Part shown: piece after piece, positions 4,773 to 5,013 of the stretch
Position numbering within the stretch: position 1 is the first letter of the stretch
Layout of the letters: every line of letters starts with the position of its first letter
Assembly (NCBI GenBank): GCA_021799315.1
Contig: JAJZAR010000111.1
Location: forward strand, 1-5,013
Origin: Thermoplasmata archaeon
GTDB taxonomy: Archaea; Thermoplasmatota; Thermoplasmata; Thermoplasmatales; Thermoplasmataceae
DNA: 5,013 bases
Direction of reading: 5' to 3'
Made by a program: the position numbers and the translations under genes
Notes under the pieces: generated by a model
Told to the model about the DNA's origin: nothing
Databases searched by the model: none
The model's input: only the letters and a program-made list of their open reading frames with translations

Positions 4773-5013
4773 CCTGGTTCAGATCGACTTCAACAACACA
4801 TTTGTTGCCGCCATCTGAGAACTTTTCTACAAGACTGAATTTATTTTCTCCTGATTTCTGAATCAGGTCTTTTCCAAGTACATCACAGATGAGACTTCTG
4901 TTATTTTTAGCCATTTCGTAGAAAATGCAGTTATACCTTATGATTCTAACAGTTTCTCCATCAACTTCCATCCTTGCGTAATAACCCATGTTGTTAAGCG
5001 TTTTCACAAACTC
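4762..5013 (-). CDS. C-terminal part of an ArsR/SufR-like (COG2345-type) transcriptional regulator, cut by the window edge
   Basis: The last 83 residues are visible, and the frame is open to the window edge. The GTG at 5007 is an internal valine, not a start, because the preceding codons (Glu-Phe) fit the family pattern. The segment NNMGYYARMEVDGETVRI, followed by YNCIFYEMAK, SLIC and a final KCVVEV, matches the C-terminal sensor part of COG2345-type regulators, which follow an N-terminal winged helix-turn-helix. In that group four cysteines can hold an iron-sulfur cluster. Here I see three (in NCIF, LIC and KCVV), and the third family position appears to lack cysteine. The DNA-binding domain lies outside the window, so the class is inferred from this C-terminal pattern alone. 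It converges on, and overlaps by 11 bp, the threonine dehydrogenase gene. It might regulate the neighbouring genes, but nothing visible proves this. Confidence 0.65.
   Translation of the reverse strand, partial: EFVKTLNNMGYYARMEVDGETVRIIRYNCIFYEMAKNNRSLICDVLGKDLIQKSGENKFSLVEKFSDGGNKCVVEVDLNQVSE

Noticed and set aside
4762..5007. An 81-residue complete small protein starting at GTG 5007
   Set aside because: The frame is open to the window edge and the residues before the GTG continue the family pattern, so this is the tail of a longer regulator.

Overview
The window looks like a piece of a moderately AT-rich archaeal chromosome. The most likely source is the order Thermoplasmatales (the Thermoplasma / Ferroplasma / Cuniculiplasma group). 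This rests on three things: TATA-like boxes about 22-28 bp upstream of start codons, which implies leaderless mRNAs; AGGTG-type Shine-Dalgarno sequences only where a gene cannot be leaderless; and a threonine dehydrogenase of the short-chain (epimerase-like) type known from Thermoplasma. The taxonomic call is inference; no rRNA or other marker gene is present.

Left part (1-1630), lineage-specific material: a few codons of a divergent minus-strand gene at the very edge; a promoter region with a perfect 11-bp palindrome and a strong TATA box; then a two-gene operon. Gene 1 encodes a 378-residue exported, cysteine-free, sequon-rich protein with a glycine-rich hydrophobic C-terminal half. Gene 2 starts 11 bp later behind its own Shine-Dalgarno and encodes a 115-residue protein with three predicted membrane helices. 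Neither is recognised. Their arrangement resembles an exported effector plus a membrane partner, but this is only a hypothesis.

Middle (1631-2073): about 440 bp with no convincing gene. It contains several inverted repeats, and the last of them runs across the stop codon of the next gene.

Right part (2074-5013), metabolic genes: a minus-strand thiamine-diphosphate/FAD enzyme of the pyruvate oxidase (PoxB) type, divergent from an NAD-dependent L-threonine 3-dehydrogenase. The two share a 92-bp intergenic region in which the same 11-bp AT-rich element occurs at both promoters. The first enzyme would convert pyruvate to acetate and CO2. The second would open threonine degradation to glycine and acetyl-CoA. 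Both therefore act around C2 units, and co-regulation is plausible. The threonine dehydrogenase gene overlaps tail-to-tail by 11 bp with a minus-strand gene cut by the window edge, whose visible C-terminal part resembles cysteine-containing ArsR/SufR-like (COG2345-type) transcriptional regulators.
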